Shown: in pieces, positions 15,678-21,693 of the stretch
Layout of the letters: each line of letters starts with the position of its first letter
Numbering within the stretch: position 1 is the first letter of the stretch
IMG/VR virus record: IMGVR_UViG_3300030451_004680
Coordinates: 1-36,311 of that record
Strand: one strand, 5' to 3'
Source of the DNA: a virus
Length of the DNA: 36,311 bases
Position numbers and translations under genes: made by a program
The notes under the pieces: generated by a model
What the model saw: the letters and a program-made list of their open reading frames with translations, nothing else
What the model was told of the DNA's origin: nothing
Databases searched by the model: none

Positions 15678-16937
15678 TTAAACAATTCCACGCAAATTTC
15701 TTTTAATAGGTTCGCCCCATTCCTGGTTTTCTTTCCGTCCAACTGACAAGTATCTAAAGCTATCGGCTGCATGTGACGTCCAATCATGCAAGGGTCTACC
15801 GCGCCAGGTTTTGTTTTTTTCGTCAAATTCTCTGCGATATTGTCTTAATGCTTCTATACCGCGCCCACAGTTTTCTTCGTCAAACCAACAACGATTTAAC
15901 ATTGACCTGGCAGATTGTATGCCATCATCAATACTTAACTTTGGCGCAATGCTGATATTGTAAATGCCAAGTGCATCTAATGTTTCTAATCTGCTGCGTC
16001 CAGTGCCTAGTTCTTTAACTTGCACATCATGAGGTAATATATGTTCTTTGTAATGATAGCCTTTTTCTGCCAAGACTTTTGCATAATGATCTAAACCTAC
16101 ACCTGACATTTCATAGAAATCTATAATGCGTATTTCTTGCCCGACAAATTGTGCAAACCAGAGAGATGTACTATCGCCTATACCTAAATCCCAGGACACT
16201 GTTACACCTACACCTGGGTCATATGGCACAACAGTTATACGATCCTCTTGCGTTGCTGTTTTCATCTCCATCGCGTAATATGCGCCCTGGATTGCTGCTT
16301 CAAAACTACATTCAAACTCTTGCTCATAGCGATCTTCGCCCATTGCCGCTTTAGCTTCTCTTAATTCTTCGGTATCAAGAATATCTGTTTCTGATGCACG
16401 ATACATTTTGCACCACCAATCTTTGTGGCTTTTTGCATATTCGTACATTTCCCAAAATTCGTTTTTGCCTTTGGGCGTTCCTATGATAGTTATCTTACCT
16501 TTACGATCTACTGTAGCAGGTCTAATAACCGTAGGATAGGCTGATGCAGGGAAGTCAGCAAATTCATCAATACATACATGGTCAAAAAATAATCCACGAA
16601 TAGCATTATAATTGTCTCCACCAAATAATCTAAATCTAGCTCCGTTTGGAAAGTCTATTCTTAATTCACTATGGTTGACCTTTATATGCGGTATATCCCT
16701 AGTGTATTCTAACGCATAATCCCAGGCTACTGCTTTTGCTTGTGATAGATATGGCGCAATATACGCTACCCTGACATTCGGCATGTCTATATCAAAACAA
16801 GATTTAATTAAATCATTAACAGCAGCAACAGTCTTACCAAAACGTCTGTGCGCCACCAGGACAGCAAATCGTTCTTTTCTGTTGTGAAACTCTACAGCCT
16901 GTTTTCTTGGCTTGTAGTTTATTTCTATTGTTTCCAT
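15678..16937 (-). CDS. terL: Terminase large subunit (packaging ATPase and nuclease)
   Basis: A 419-residue protein that pumps DNA into the prohead and cuts it. The ATPase half shows Walker A HRRFGKT (residues 30-36), Walker B HVCIDE with catalytic Glu125, and the coupling motif IIGTPKG (151-157). The nuclease half shows the RNase-H-like acidic residues Asp250 (SWDLGIGDS), Asp304 (LPHDVQVKE) and Asp392 (HDWTSHAADSFRYL). It is compact for the family (usual 420-550) but complete. Its start overlaps the small-subunit gene by 13 bases. Confidence 0.95.
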   Translation of the reverse strand: METIEINYKPRKQAVEFHNRKERFAVLVAHRRFGKTVAAVNDLIKSCFDIDMPNVRVAYIAPYLSQAKAVAWDYALEYTRDIPHIKVNHSELRIDFPNGARFRLFGGDNYNAIRGLFFDHVCIDEFADFPASAYPTVIRPATVDRKGKITIIGTPKGKNEFWEMYEYAKSHKDWWCKMYRASETDILDTEELREAKAAMGEDRYEQEFECSFEAAIQGAYYAMEMKTATQEDRITVVPYDPGVGVTVSWDLGIGDSTSLWFAQFVGQEIRIIDFYEMSGVGLDHYAKVLAEKGYHYKEHILPHDVQVKELGTGRSRLETLDALGIYNISIAPKLSIDDGIQSARSMLNRCWFDEENCGRGIEALRQYRREFDEKNKTWRGRPLHDWTSHAADSFRYLSVGRKENQEWGEPIKRNLRGIV

Positions 16938-17260
16938 TTGATAACGAACTCATGCTCACCCTGGCTACCACCGCCAGTTACTTGCATAGGCAGAACTTTA
17001 CCCATTAGTGTCATAAAGCTATGAGGGTTTTCTATTGCCTGATGTTCCAGGTAATGCACCATACCTTCTTTTTTTGCTTGCTCTACAAATCTAGGATCAG
17101 CGTTATCTGGGTTAGCATATCGTTCATCTATAATAGATTGACCAGCACGTTCTGCTGCTTCGAGTATTGCGTCTTTTAGCAACCTGGGTACTTTATTGCC
17201 TGTACCTTTTTTTCTGCCAGAACCTTCTATCTTAGATTTATGTTCTTCTTTTGTACTCAT
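16925..17260 (-). CDS. terS: Terminase small subunit-like protein (DUF5681 type)
   Basis: A 111-residue protein with a basic N-terminus (GSGRKKGTGNKVPRLLKDAI) followed by a helix and the C-terminal segment HYLEHQAIENPHSFMTLMGK and VLPMQVTGG. The GR-x-KGT-x-NKVPR-x-LK...YL-x-x-QA-x-ENP-x-x-F-x-x-L-x-GKVLP-x-QV pattern is the DUF5681-type protein that commonly precedes terL and is annotated as small terminase. It would recognise the packaging site. It is the first gene of the late operon, just below a promoter candidate and a hairpin cluster. Confidence 0.75.
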   Translation of the reverse strand: MSTKEEHKSKIEGSGRKKGTGNKVPRLLKDAILEAAERAGQSIIDERYANPDNADPRFVEQAKKEGMVHYLEHQAIENPHSFMTLMGKVLPMQVTGGGSQGEHEFVIKWKQ

Positions 17261-17286
17261 TTAGTCCGTCCATGCTAGGGTGCGTC

Positions 17287-17315
17287 TATATATAGTAGTA
17301 TATTATAAATTACAA
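17287..17315 (-). promoter_or_regulatory. Candidate late promoter, leftward
   Basis: Reading leftward, TTGTAA (17315-17310) is followed by a 17-base spacer and TATATA (17292-17287), placing the start site some 25-30 bases before the terS ATG. The hexamers are weak matches to sigma-70, so an activator may be needed. It lies directly after the terminator of the preceding block, so the late operon most plausibly begins here. Confidence 0.5.
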
Positions 17316-17357
17316 AAAAGAAAAGCCCTAGCGTGAGCAGTTCAAAACACTAGGGCT
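17313..17357 (-). terminator. Intrinsic terminator of the leftward early block
   Basis: Leftward RNA would form an 8-base perfect stem, AGCCCTAG/CTAGGGCT, with an 18-base loop, followed at once by TTTCTTTTTTG. This is a textbook Rho-independent terminator. It separates the replication genes (17426-18630) from the terminase and late genes and could also allow antitermination control of the late block. Confidence 0.8.
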
Positions 17358-17360
17358 AGT

Positions 17361-17408
17361 TGAGGCAAACCTCACATTGGGAGGACTATGAAGCTTATCA
17401 CCCCAATG
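17361..17408. repeat. Two inverted repeats beside the terminator (candidate pac/cos or control site)
   Basis: TGAGG-CAAA-CCTCA (17361-17374) is a 5-base hairpin. CATTGGG (17375-17381) pairs with CCCAATG (17402-17408) across a 20-base loop that contains AAGCTT. With the terminator stem they make three consecutive hairpins in ~85 bases, in the gap just before the small terminase gene, where packaging sites often lie. Function not established. Confidence 0.5.
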
Positions 17409-17425
17409 TCAGTGTACCACATATA

Positions 17426-17914
17426 TCAAACTTTATCTAATTTTTCTACTGCTAAGTATTCCCTGTATGGTTGCAAGTCGCGCTCAGTAATTAAACCTTC
17501 ATGCACTAATTCGTCTGCTTTATTACCTGTTACATAATATTCACTTACAGGCTCACCTCTTTTAATCCTATTTGCGTTAATTATATTTGCATCAGGAAAC
17601 CAATCAGGTGAAACACTTGGCAAGTCATCTGTAACTGCAATGCTATGTTTTATTGCAGTAGCTATATCAGCGCCACTTGGCATTGTTCTACTTTTATGTG
17701 CAGCTTTTATTTTTAATTCTGCCCGACCAAAAGTACCTTCGATCATTTCCCTGGTAGCATCATTTGGAAATAATTGATTTACCGTTCTAGCAATTATTTT
17801 AACTTCGTTATCTTTCCAATCTGGAACATTTCTAAATTGCACTGGTACTGCGTAACTTGAAAATAAATTGTTTAACTGCATTTTAATAATCTGTAGTCGA
17901 TAATCATAATCCAT
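17426..17914 (-). CDS. Replication-block partner protein, unknown function
   Basis: A 162-residue protein whose ATG overlaps the initiator stop as TGATG, so the two are probably translated together; the TTG one codon earlier is less likely. It has a predicted helical N-terminus (YDYRLQIIKMQLNNLFSSYA), a central basic segment (AELKIKAAHKSRTMPSGADI) and an acidic C-terminal part with EYYVTGNKADELVHEGLI. There is no Walker motif, so it is not a DnaC-type loader ATPase. In lambda-like order the gene after the initiator recruits the host helicase; that role is possible here but only inferred. Confidence 0.65.
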   Translation of the reverse strand: MDYDYRLQIIKMQLNNLFSSYAVPVQFRNVPDWKDNEVKIIARTVNQLFPNDATREMIEGTFGRAELKIKAAHKSRTMPSGADIATAIKHSIAVTDDLPSVSPDWFPDANIINANRIKRGEPVSEYYVTGNKADELVHEGLITERDLQPYREYLAVEKLDKV

Positions 17915-18630
17915 CAATTTATCTCCCTGATTACTTCACGTATTGTAGCCATCGCCTGTTTATATTCTACACTGTCTTTGCCAAACAAAGTACCAAAATA
18001 CCAGTCAGGCTCTATCGACTGCCAGCCCTTTTCTTCTGCCATTGCTAATGCATCTTTTGGCTCACCACCACCAACAAAAATAAATCTAAGTTTCTCAGAC
18101 AATCTTTTTGCTGCTGTCTCTGTTAGTGGTTTCTTTATAGATTTACGATAATTTATAAAACTTTCTGCTGCATCTTCTTCCATTAACCAAGTAGATAAAA
18201 TGTGTTTGATTTTATTATATGGTTCTGTGGATGGTTCTAAGGATGGTTTGGGTGCATCTGGTGCAGGGGTAGGGGCGCAGGTGCTGCGTGGGTAGGGGTG
18301 CATCTGATGCAGGGGTGCAGGTGTTGCATGGTGTTCCCTAGTGTTCTGTAATGTTTCAATACGTTCCAGGTTTATTGTATAGTCTACAGTGTAACCGTTT
18401 TTATGTTTTTTTTGCCCTGCTTCAGAAATAATACCTGCACTTACCATATCTCTAATATTTGTTTGCAGCGTTCTAATAGCCATCTCCAAATCAGCCGCCA
18501 TATTTTTTTTGCTAACCCAAATACCACTACCATCATCACTAGCCTTGTCTGCCATATACATCAGTATAGATTTTTGTGTATTTGAACCTACTTTTTTGGT
18601 TTGTACCAGATTACTAACTAAGTTTGACAT
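17914..18630 (-). CDS. Winged-helix replication initiator-like protein
   Basis: A 238-residue protein. Residues ~1-85 form a winged-helix domain (VGSNTQKSILMYMADKASDD, then KNMAADLEMAIRTLQTNIRD). A Pro/His-rich linker (~95-130) follows, then a helical C-terminal domain with FINYRKSIKKPLTETAAKRL and EEKGWQSIEPDW. The YRKSIKKPLTE...GWQ-x-x-x-P arrangement is common in phage replisome organisers of the lambda O/DnaD-like kind. The Pro-rich linker is encoded by G-rich direct repeats that could be the origin itself. With no phage polymerase visible, it probably recruits host replication proteins. Confidence 0.75.
   Translation of the reverse strand: MSNLVSNLVQTKKVGSNTQKSILMYMADKASDDGSGIWVSKKNMAADLEMAIRTLQTNIRDMVSAGIISEAGQKKHKNGYTVDYTINLERIETLQNTREHHATPAPLHQMHPYPRSTCAPTPAPDAPKPSLEPSTEPYNKIKHILSTWLMEEDAAESFINYRKSIKKPLTETAAKRLSEKLRFIFVGGGEPKDALAMAEEKGWQSIEPDWYFGTLFGKDSVEYKQAMATIREVIREIN
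18250..18333. repeat. Iteron-like direct repeats inside the initiator gene (origin candidate)
   Basis: Two imperfect direct copies start GGGTGCATCTG (18250 and 18296) and continue as [G/A]TGCAGGGGT, then GCAGGTG[C/T]TGC[G/A]TGG. The second lacks about five bases of the first. Sub-repeats GGTGCA and GCAGGTG recur. The stretch is far more G-rich than its surroundings and encodes the Pro-rich linker. Lambda keeps its origin iterons inside the O gene in the same way. Confidence 0.5.
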
Positions 18631-18692
18631 TTTTTACCCTTTTCTCTTTGGGCAAGATCGGTTATAAAGACCTTGCATATTCATTGGTTTTG

Positions 18693-18710
18693 ACATTATG
18701 CAACAAATGT
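18693..18710. promoter_or_regulatory. TGCAAC half-site and ACATT/AATGT palindrome upstream of the initiator gene
   Basis: ACATT and AATGT flank an 8-base centre that contains TGCAAC (18699-18704). The same hexamer forms both arms of the palindrome at 18937-18954. It lies in the 110-base leader of the leftward initiator gene. A shared operator for the Cro-like protein is the simplest reading. No convincing -35/-10 pair was found here. Confidence 0.35.
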
Positions 18711-18719
18711 ACCTTTTTT

Positions 18720-18757
18720 GAAAGCCCATAGTTCTTCACGCTATGGGTTTTCTTTTT
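18720..18757 (+). terminator. Hairpin with T-run overlapping the regulator stop codon
   Basis: GAAAGCCCATAG (18720-18731) pairs with CTATGGGTTTTC (18741-18752) as a 12-base stem with one G-T wobble and a 9-base loop, followed by TTTTTC. The T-run follows in the rightward direction, although both neighbouring genes are leftward. The regulator's TAG lies within the stem. Leftward RNA forms the same stem but lacks a T-run. Confidence 0.5.
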
Positions 18758-18920
18758 CAAGATAATCAGACAATTTTTTTACAGTTGAATAATATACATC
18801 ATCACCGCGCATCAATCTATATACAGTATGTTTTGACAGACCTACATCTCTCACAACTTTAGCCAGTACACGATTGTCTAACCGCCTTACTATTTCTTCT
18901 ACTGACAATATATTTTGCAT
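18741..18920 (-). CDS. Cro-like helix-turn-helix regulator
   Basis: A 59-residue protein from ATG 18920 (MQNILSVEEIVRRLDNRVLA). I preferred it to the longer frame because GGAG lies nine bases upstream and the longer start would sit inside the divergent promoter. Residues ~21-56 (KVVRDVGLSKHTVYRLMRGD, then YYSTVKKLSDYLE) are a compact lambda-repressor-fold HTH, with LSKHTVYRLMRG as turn and recognition helix. It has no C-terminal peptidase domain, so it is a Cro-type rather than CI-type protein. It probably binds the TGCAAC palindrome in its own promoter region and balances the leftward and rightward early units. Confidence 0.8.
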   Translation of the reverse strand: MQNILSVEEIVRRLDNRVLAKVVRDVGLSKHTVYRLMRGDDVYYSTVKKLSDYLEKENP

Positions 18921-18936
18921 AAAAAAGTCTCCATTG

Positions 18937-18954
18937 TGCAACTTTATGGTTGCA
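18937..18954. promoter_or_regulatory. Operator candidate TGCAAC-TTTATG-GTTGCA
   Basis: A perfect 6+6+6 palindrome placed at the expected start site of the leftward regulator promoter and just upstream of (and touching) the rightward -35. A dimeric HTH protein bound here could repress its own gene. Size and placement suit a Cro-like operator. The link to the neighbouring regulator is inferred. Confidence 0.55.
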
Positions 18955-18977
18955 TATATAAGACTAATTACTATATA
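18950..18977 (+). promoter_or_regulatory. Early rightward promoter candidate
   Basis: TTGCAT (18950-18955), a 16-base spacer, then TATATA (18972-18977), about 31 bases before the first rightward ATG. It overlaps the leftward promoter face to face. TATATAAGAC occurs twice here (18955-18964 and 18972-18981), 17 bases apart, so each promoter's -10 lies in one copy. Confidence 0.5.
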
Positions 18978-18983
18978 AGACAA
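18955..18983 (-). promoter_or_regulatory. Leftward promoter candidate of the regulator gene
   Basis: Leftward, TTGTCT (18983-18978), a 17-base spacer and TATATA (18960-18955) precede the TGCAAC palindrome and the GGAG ribosome site of the regulator. Spacing is optimal for sigma-70. It occupies the same DNA as the rightward promoter, so the two should exclude each other. Confidence 0.5.
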
Positions 18984-19008
18984 GTGTTAATTAAAAAAGG
19001 TACAAACA

Positions 19009-19251
19009 ATGGATATGAAATTTGGTTTAAAACACCCCGATCCGTCTCTTATCAGACTTTATATAAATAAAATGATATTAGACATAACAGAAAAAGAAAT
19101 AGCCTCAGCAGAGCCTGGTGAAAGACCAAAATATACTTTTGGTGCAAAGGCAATCCAACAAATAGACATAGCAATAAATAATGCATGTGTTGATTTTGAT
19201 AAGCACGGCATTTTTGCAGGTATTATTGATAAGGATCGAATAGATGGCTAA
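19009..19251 (+). CDS. First gene of the rightward early block, unknown
   Basis: An 80-residue protein with AAAGG eight bases before the ATG. It begins MDMKFGLKHPDPSLIRLYIN and continues KMILDITEKEIASAEPGERP, with an acidic helical C-terminal half (KAIQQIDIAINNACVDFDKH). There is no recognised domain. It ends eight bases inside the next gene, a candidate recombination protein, so it may be an accessory of the replication/recombination set. Confidence 0.7.
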   Translation: MDMKFGLKHPDPSLIRLYINKMILDITEKEIASAEPGERPKYTFGAKAIQQIDIAINNACVDFDKHGIFAGIIDKDRIDG

Positions 19252-19858
19252 ATTACCAGAAAAATTAGTTAAGTTATTAGAAGAAGTTGACATCACACAA
19301 CACAAAGCCGTGTGGGATTGTCATGGTACTCCTGTACTTTTACATAAAGCATTAGAAAAAATAGCTGCACATCATAATATTGTTTTTGATGCGCCACAAA
19401 TAATATCTTGTGACGTCAGCGCAAAAGAAGCTGTTATATGTGTTACAGGACACATGAAGGACGTTACGGAGTGGTCTATCGGTGAGGCTGCACCATACAA
19501 CAACAAAAATAGTTATCCGTTTGCAATGGCAGAAAAACGTGCAAAAGACAGAGTTATACTGAAACTAGTAGGTTTACATGGTGATGTATATTCTGAGGAA
19601 GAAGCAGACGATTTTAAAAATGCAAAACCACAAGAGCCAGAATTTCAAGTTGCTAGTGTAGAAGATAAAGTAATAGCCTGGATTGAGTTTTTTAAGACTT
19701 GTGGTTGGGATAAGTACAAAGACAATCAAAAGAAGTTTTCAAAGTTTTTAGACAATCCAAACTTAGACGAACAACAGTTTGAAAGGTTGATAGCTGCGCG
19801 AGACGAAACTGAGAAAGCATTTGATGTAAGCGCAAAACGACCAGAAGTTACAGGATAA
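19244..19858 (+). CDS. Candidate ssDNA-annealing / recombination protein
   Basis: A 204-residue protein. The central segment NKNSYPFAMAEKRAKDRVIL followed by KLVGLHGDVYSEEEADDF resembles the A-x-AEKRA-x-(D/N)R-x-(I/V)L core of phage Rad52/Erf-like annealing proteins, where this helix contacts DNA. N-terminal residues ~40-75 are beta-rich (VFDAPQIISCDVSAKEAVIC). Residues after ~125 are a helical region with FFKTCGWDKYKDNQKKFSKF. The neighbours are SSB, an HNH nuclease and RusA, a typical recombination cluster. The fold is inferred from pattern and context; an alternative is a DNA-binding protein of unknown class. Confidence 0.6.
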   Translation: MAKLPEKLVKLLEEVDITQHKAVWDCHGTPVLLHKALEKIAAHHNIVFDAPQIISCDVSAKEAVICVTGHMKDVTEWSIGEAAPYNNKNSYPFAMAEKRAKDRVILKLVGLHGDVYSEEEADDFKNAKPQEPEFQVASVEDKVIAWIEFFKTCGWDKYKDNQKKFSKFLDNPNLDEQQFERLIAARDETEKAFDVSAKRPEVTG

Positions 19859-19862
19859 ATAA

Positions 19863-20237
19863 ATGAAACAAATTTCGATAGTAGGACGCATTGCAAAAAA
19901 TGCGATAGTAAAAGAATTTTCTAACAATAAATTCGTAAGTTTTAGTGTTGCCGTAGACGATGGTTTCGGTGACAAGAAAAAAACATTATGGTTTGAGTGT
20001 GAGTATTACAACACTAATGTATGCGAACACATCAGAGGCGGTGACCCTATCGCTGTCTCTGGTGAATTTAAGGTGCGTGATTACAACGACAAAACATATT
20101 TTAAAATAAAAGCTAGTGCATTGCAGTTATTAGGTAACAAAAAACGTGAGCCAAATAGATATGCAGAAGGTGAAACTTTAACTGATAAAAGTAACCAGGA
20201 AGTAAATGAGGATTTAGACGATGAAATCCCTTTCTAA
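19863..20237 (+). CDS. ssb: Single-stranded DNA-binding protein
   Basis: A 124-residue OB-fold SSB: KQISIVGRIAKNAIVKEFSN, then KFVSFSVAVDDGFGDKKKTL and WFECEYYNTNVCEHIRGGDP, with IAVSGEFKVRDYNDKTYFKI as the closing strands. The acidic tail ends DLDDEIPF, the standard bacterial SSB tip that recruits partner enzymes. It is somewhat shorter than E. coli SSB. It overlaps the next gene by 17 bases. It coats single strands during replication and annealing. Confidence 0.9.
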   Translation: MKQISIVGRIAKNAIVKEFSNNKFVSFSVAVDDGFGDKKKTLWFECEYYNTNVCEHIRGGDPIAVSGEFKVRDYNDKTYFKIKASALQLLGNKKREPNRYAEGETLTDKSNQEVNEDLDDEIPF

Positions 20238-20622
20238 AATCCAGGTGCATTTAAAAGATGGTCATTTACTGCCTTGCACAAGTTTCGATGCAGAACAAAT
20301 AGAAGAACACAAACAGGGGCAGACGTTTGACCTGGTTGCAACTGGCAAGCGATCTAATCCACATCATAACTTATATTGGGCTACACTTAACAATGTATGT
20401 AAAGCCACAGGTAAATGGGCTACACATCGACACTTACATGACGAACTTAAATGGGCTTGCGGTTACGTGCGTATGCGCTGGAACGGTTTAGCTAATTGTC
20501 ATATGCGAGTAATTGACAGCATAAGTTTTGACGAAATGGATCAAAAAGAATTTAACAAATATTTTGACATGGCAATGGCAAAGCTGTCAGAAGCTATAGG
20601 ATATGATCCGTTACAAAGATGA
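20221..20622 (+). CDS. DUF1367-like replication/recombination-associated protein
   Basis: A 133-residue protein. The core RSNPHHNLYWATLNNVCKAT and GKWATHRHLHDELKWACGYV, then VIDSISFDEMDQKEFNKYFD, follows the DUF1367 pattern (R-x-P-x-HRK-x-FA-L-x...; SISF-x-x-MD-x-x-EF-x-x-x-Y). The family sits among ninB/rusA-like genes of lambdoid phages and has no settled activity. The start ATG lies inside the ssb acidic tail, and the end overlaps the HNH gene by four bases, so expression is coupled. Confidence 0.65.
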   Translation: MKSLSKIQVHLKDGHLLPCTSFDAEQIEEHKQGQTFDLVATGKRSNPHHNLYWATLNNVCKATGKWATHRHLHDELKWACGYVRMRWNGLANCHMRVIDSISFDEMDQKEFNKYFDMAMAKLSEAIGYDPLQR

Positions 20623-20957
20623 CTAACCTAGCTAATAGACCGCCAGTAGGTCAAAAAACTAAAATAAAGAAAAAAAATAATAAATATTTGCAAGCTATTA
20701 GGGAAATGCCTTGCTGCGTTTGTGAGCGTTTCGGTGAAAGCCAGAATAGCCCTACAACAGCGCATCATCCGATACATGATAGATTTGGCACTGACAAACG
20801 CCCTGATAGCTCTGCAATCCCATTATGTGAAGGTCACCACCAGGGGTTATGGGATCAAACAAAAATCGCATTGCATAAAGAACCTAAACTATGGCGTGAG
20901 ACATATGGTGCAGATTGGTCTTACATTTCTGGGTCTGTCCACGATACCGATATATAA
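20619..20957 (+). CDS. HNH nuclease, Ref/DUF968-like
   Basis: A 112-residue protein with a Lys-rich leader followed by a zinc/HNH core: Cys32 and Cys35 (CCVC), TTAHHPIHDRFGTDKRPD with His49/His50, then PLCEGHHQGLWDQ with Cys70 and His73/His74. The K-x-PD-x-x-AIPLC-x-x-HH spacing matches Ref-type and DUF968 recombination nucleases. It probably nicks DNA during recombination or processing of branched DNA. Its 3' end overlaps the RusA gene on the other strand by 37 bases. Confidence 0.8.
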   Translation: MTNLANRPPVGQKTKIKKKNNKYLQAIREMPCCVCERFGESQNSPTTAHHPIHDRFGTDKRPDSSAIPLCEGHHQGLWDQTKIALHKEPKLWRETYGADWSYISGSVHDTDI

Positions 20958-21361
20958 AGCACTGCGCCTCGATCGGGGTGGCAATACATTTTTTTTGCTT
21001 TAATACTGGTAACTTGTTTATCGTCCATAATTATATTTCCAGATGATATACCGTCTACTGCTGCTTTTATAATATTATCTAAATCAGGTTTTGTAGTGTG
21101 CTGTAGAGCGCCATATTCAGCTTCCATGCGTTTTACCGTAGGCCACGATTTAGGTATTTCCATAAATGCAATAATATCTACAGCAACAAAACGTTCTGTT
21201 GGTTCTAGCTTTGCTTCCTGCATAGCTTTCCAGGCTGCTGCTTGAATACGACTTTCATATTCTTTTGTTTTATCTGGCGTATATGCCTTGCCTGTCTTTG
21301 TAAATCTAGGTCTGCCTTTACCTTGTGGCTGTCCTGATATTTCCATTTCTACTTTGTACAC
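20921..21361 (-). CDS. rusA: RusA-type Holliday junction resolvase
   Basis: A 146-residue protein. It shows GQPQGKGRPRF (10-20), the catalytic KPDLDN (91-96; Asp93, Asp95) and IMDDKQV (111-117; Asp113 and Asp114), as in E. coli RusA. It resolves four-way junctions and trims branched DNA before packaging. It starts with GTG, with AGG about nine bases upstream. It is the only leftward gene within the rightward early block and has its own promoter candidate. The opposite-strand overlap with the HNH gene could make the two genes antagonistic in expression. Confidence 0.9.
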   Translation of the reverse strand: MYKVEMEISGQPQGKGRPRFTKTGKAYTPDKTKEYESRIQAAAWKAMQEAKLEPTERFVAVDIIAFMEIPKSWPTVKRMEAEYGALQHTTKPDLDNIIKAAVDGISSGNIIMDDKQVTSIKAKKMYCHPDRGAVLYISVSWTDPEM

Positions 21362-21390
21362 TGCTGAAACCTGTTAATTGTTTTTAATTA

Positions 21391-21419
21391 TTTATAGTTT
21401 TTATCAATTTTTTTTGCAA
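21391..21419 (-). promoter_or_regulatory. rusA promoter candidate
   Basis: Leftward: TTGCAA (21419-21414), 17-base spacer, TATAAA (21396-21391), about 30 bases before the GTG start. The -10 matches consensus at five of six positions. It is back to back with the rightward promoter at 21447. Confidence 0.55.
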
Positions 21420-21446
21420 TTTACTAAATTATTTGTACACAATGTG

Positions 21447-21475
21447 TTGACAAGTCTCACAAAAGAGACTACTGT
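21447..21475 (+). promoter_or_regulatory. Rightward promoter P1 with internal palindrome
   Basis: A perfect -35 TTGACA is followed by a 17-base spacer and TACTGT. The spacer is mostly the palindrome AGTCTC-ACAAAA-GAGACT (21453-21470), which also runs into the -10. A repressor bound there would block RNA polymerase directly. A near-copy lies at 21976. Confidence 0.65.
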
Positions 21476-21498
21476 ATATGTATAAGAAGGAGAAACCA

Positions 21499-21684
21499 AT
21501 GAATATTAATCAAAGAATAAAAGAAGTACAACAATCTACCAAAGCAGCTTTAGAGCTAATGGAAATTGAAAAAGATAATCTAGAAATAGTCAGAAGTCTT
21601 AGCAACGTTATACGTCATAATAGTAACACTTTATTAGCTTTAAGCAAAGTAAGACGTTATTTAGCCACACGTGAAAAAGTTTAG
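21499..21684 (+). CDS. 61-residue helical protein
   Basis: I chose the ATG seven bases after AAGGAG rather than one 21 bases earlier. MNINQRIKEVQQSTKAALEL and MEIEKDNLEIVRSLSNVIRH give a long amphipathic helix or coiled coil with a basic end (VRRYLATREKV). It is the first gene of a two-gene unit bounded by promoter P1 and the terminator at 21936. A small regulatory or host-takeover role is plausible but not shown. Confidence 0.65.
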   Translation: MNINQRIKEVQQSTKAALELMEIEKDNLEIVRSLSNVIRHNSNTLLALSKVRRYLATREKV

Positions 21685-21693
21685 GGGGAAACA

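Noticed and set aside
15662-15826. N-terminal extension of the 63-residue basic gene into the terminase gene
   Set aside because: The extension would overlap the conserved nuclease end of terL by ~150 bases and its composition differs from the Lys-rich part; the downstream ATG fits operon spacing.
17388-17537. 49-residue + strand frame after a GGGAGG sequence in the terS-initiator gap
   Set aside because: The ribosome-like GGGAGG is part of an inverted repeat arm, the frame runs antisense through the replication partner gene, and it is alone on that strand in this area.
20957-21003. Possible terminator (CCTC-GATC-GGGG then a T-run)
   Set aside because: The stem needs two G-T pairs and the T-run begins several bases after it; it also lies inside rusA.
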